A DNA stretch of 64,000 nt from Natronocalculus amylovorans. GTDB lineage: Archaea > Halobacteriota > Halobacteria > Halobacteriales > Haloferacaceae. The notes under the pieces are model-generated. The model was not told the origin of the DNA. It made no database searches and saw nothing but the letters and a program-made list of their open reading frames with translations. The stretch lies in contig NZ_JAKRVX010000003.1 in the NCBI RefSeq assembly GCF_023638035.1, positions 310,001-374,000 on the forward strand, read 5' to 3'. The stretch's first letter is position 1, and the number at the start of each line of letters is the position of its first letter. A program made the position numbers and the translations under genes. Shown piece by piece: positions 63,452 to 64,000 of this stretch.

Positions 63452-64000
63452 TCAGTCTGTGATCTCCACGTCAGAGATCTCAAATCGTGCACCACCGTGT
63501 GCTCCCTCAGTCACTCGTATTTCCCACTCATGTGCATCGACAACCTGTTTAACGATCGCAAGCCCAAATCCGGTTCCGTGGGCTGAGTTGCTATATCCAC
63601 GATCGAAAACAACAGTCCGCTCTGCGTCCGGGATCCCGGGACCTGTATCTTCAATATAGAACCCAGTTCCGTCCTCCAACATCCCAGCAATAATTGTGAC
63701 TGACGGGCCACCGTGTTCGATCGCATTCCGGAGGATATTTTCGATCGCCTCTATTGTCCGCGCTGGGTCACAGCGTATTTGTTTTGAGTCCCGAATCTCA
63801 AGTGTTGCCTCTGGCATGAGGATGTTCTGGCTGCTTGTTTGAACCAGTTCTGAGAGTGTGATCTTTCGACGGTCTTTGAGTACCGCACCCTCTTTTGCAA
63901 GCGTTAACAGTTCGTTAATAAGTGTATTCATCCGGCTGAGAGCACCTGCTGCAGTTTTGAGATATGGGCTGTCATGCGCTTCTCGTGCGAGATCAATATA
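63452..64000 (-). CDS. Sensor histidine kinase, C-terminal part (gene cut by window edge)
   Basis: The frame is open to base 64000, so only the last 182 residues are seen. They hold the end of the dimerisation helix region (LSRMNTLINELLTLAKEGAV) and the HATPase_c domain: N box NAIEHGGPSV, G1 DTGPGIPD and G2 HGTGFGLAIVKQVVDAH. The phosphoacceptor His and input domain lie outside the window. It would autophosphorylate and pass phosphate to a response regulator not seen here. Confidence 0.9.
   Translation of the reverse strand, partial: YIDLAREAHDSPYLKTAAGALSRMNTLINELLTLAKEGAVLKDRRKITLSELVQTSSQNILMPEATLEIRDSKQIRCDPARTIEAIENILRNAIEHGGPSVTIIAGMLEDGTGFYIEDTGPGIPDAERTVVFDRGYSNSAHGTGFGLAIVKQVVDAHEWEIRVTEGAHGGARFEISDVEITD

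Overview
The window is a chromosomal segment of a halophilic archaeon (class Halobacteria). The evidence is acidic proteins, Tat/lipobox signal peptides, a TFB general transcription factor, a UbiA-type lipid synthase, AglJ-type N-glycosylation, halocyanin, and many leaderless genes with a TATA-like element about 25-30 bp before the start codon. GC looks moderate for the class (near 50% by eye), which recalls low-GC genera such as Haloquadratum; the genus is an inference. The palindrome CGATCG is very frequent in the core genes and rare or absent in the acquired segments, so it works as an internal marker of foreign DNA.

Layout. 1-2910: copper module (CopA ATPase cut by the window edge, Lrp/TRASH metal sensor, CopZ-like chaperone) with one operator-like motif before both copper genes. 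2927-11389: housekeeping and haloarchaeal genes (phosphohexomutase, beta-propeller lipoprotein, GlmU-like enzyme, AglJ, small conserved proteins). 11686-20121: branched-chain amino acid block: leuA with an apparent frameshift near its start, a candidate attenuator-like leader, then ilvB-ilvN-ilvC-orf90-leuC-leuD-leuB joined almost throughout by 4-8 nt overlaps. 20202-32792: mixed genes including TFB, a rhomboid protease, METTL5-like methyltransferase and MenF/MenD of menaquinone synthesis. 32833-35099: tRNA-Leu(UAG) with a 2.2-kb island bounded by a copy of the tRNA 3' part, carrying a solitary HsdR_N-type protein and a probable integrase remnant. 35212-41192: SurE, cysteine synthase, UbiA prenyltransferase, tRNA-Arg(UCG) and a nuclease-like gene broken by an in-frame TGA. 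41193-59858: malic enzyme with a phosphotransacetylase-like tail, cystathionine synthase-type enzyme, M20 peptidase, a TetR/MATE/MFS/small-export efflux cluster, kynureninase next to a nitrate/taurine-type ABC transporter, an aminotransferase, and a divergent FAD-enzyme/CobW region. 59946-64000: GNAT enzyme, two small cassettes in tandem downstream of an OBG/YchF-type GTPase gene, then a DUF5800-like protein and a histidine kinase cut by the window edge.

Most notable. (1) Three 27-bp blocks at 60447, 61251 and 61972 all encode V-I-K-I-V-S-T-N-stop, the C-terminus of the GTPase, and differ only at third codon positions and the stop. They bound two integrase-less cassettes, a Doc-type toxin with a small partner ORF and a lipoprotein, so the 3' end of a protein gene appears to be an integration site rebuilt at each insertion. 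(2) Upstream of ilvB lies a 25-codon ORF with 10 Ile/Val/Leu residues ending in Ile-Ile-Ile-Val, whose last codons form a perfect 7-bp hairpin. Mutually exclusive pairings and a second small ORF that overlaps ilvB follow. This looks like branched-chain leader-peptide control in an archaeon.
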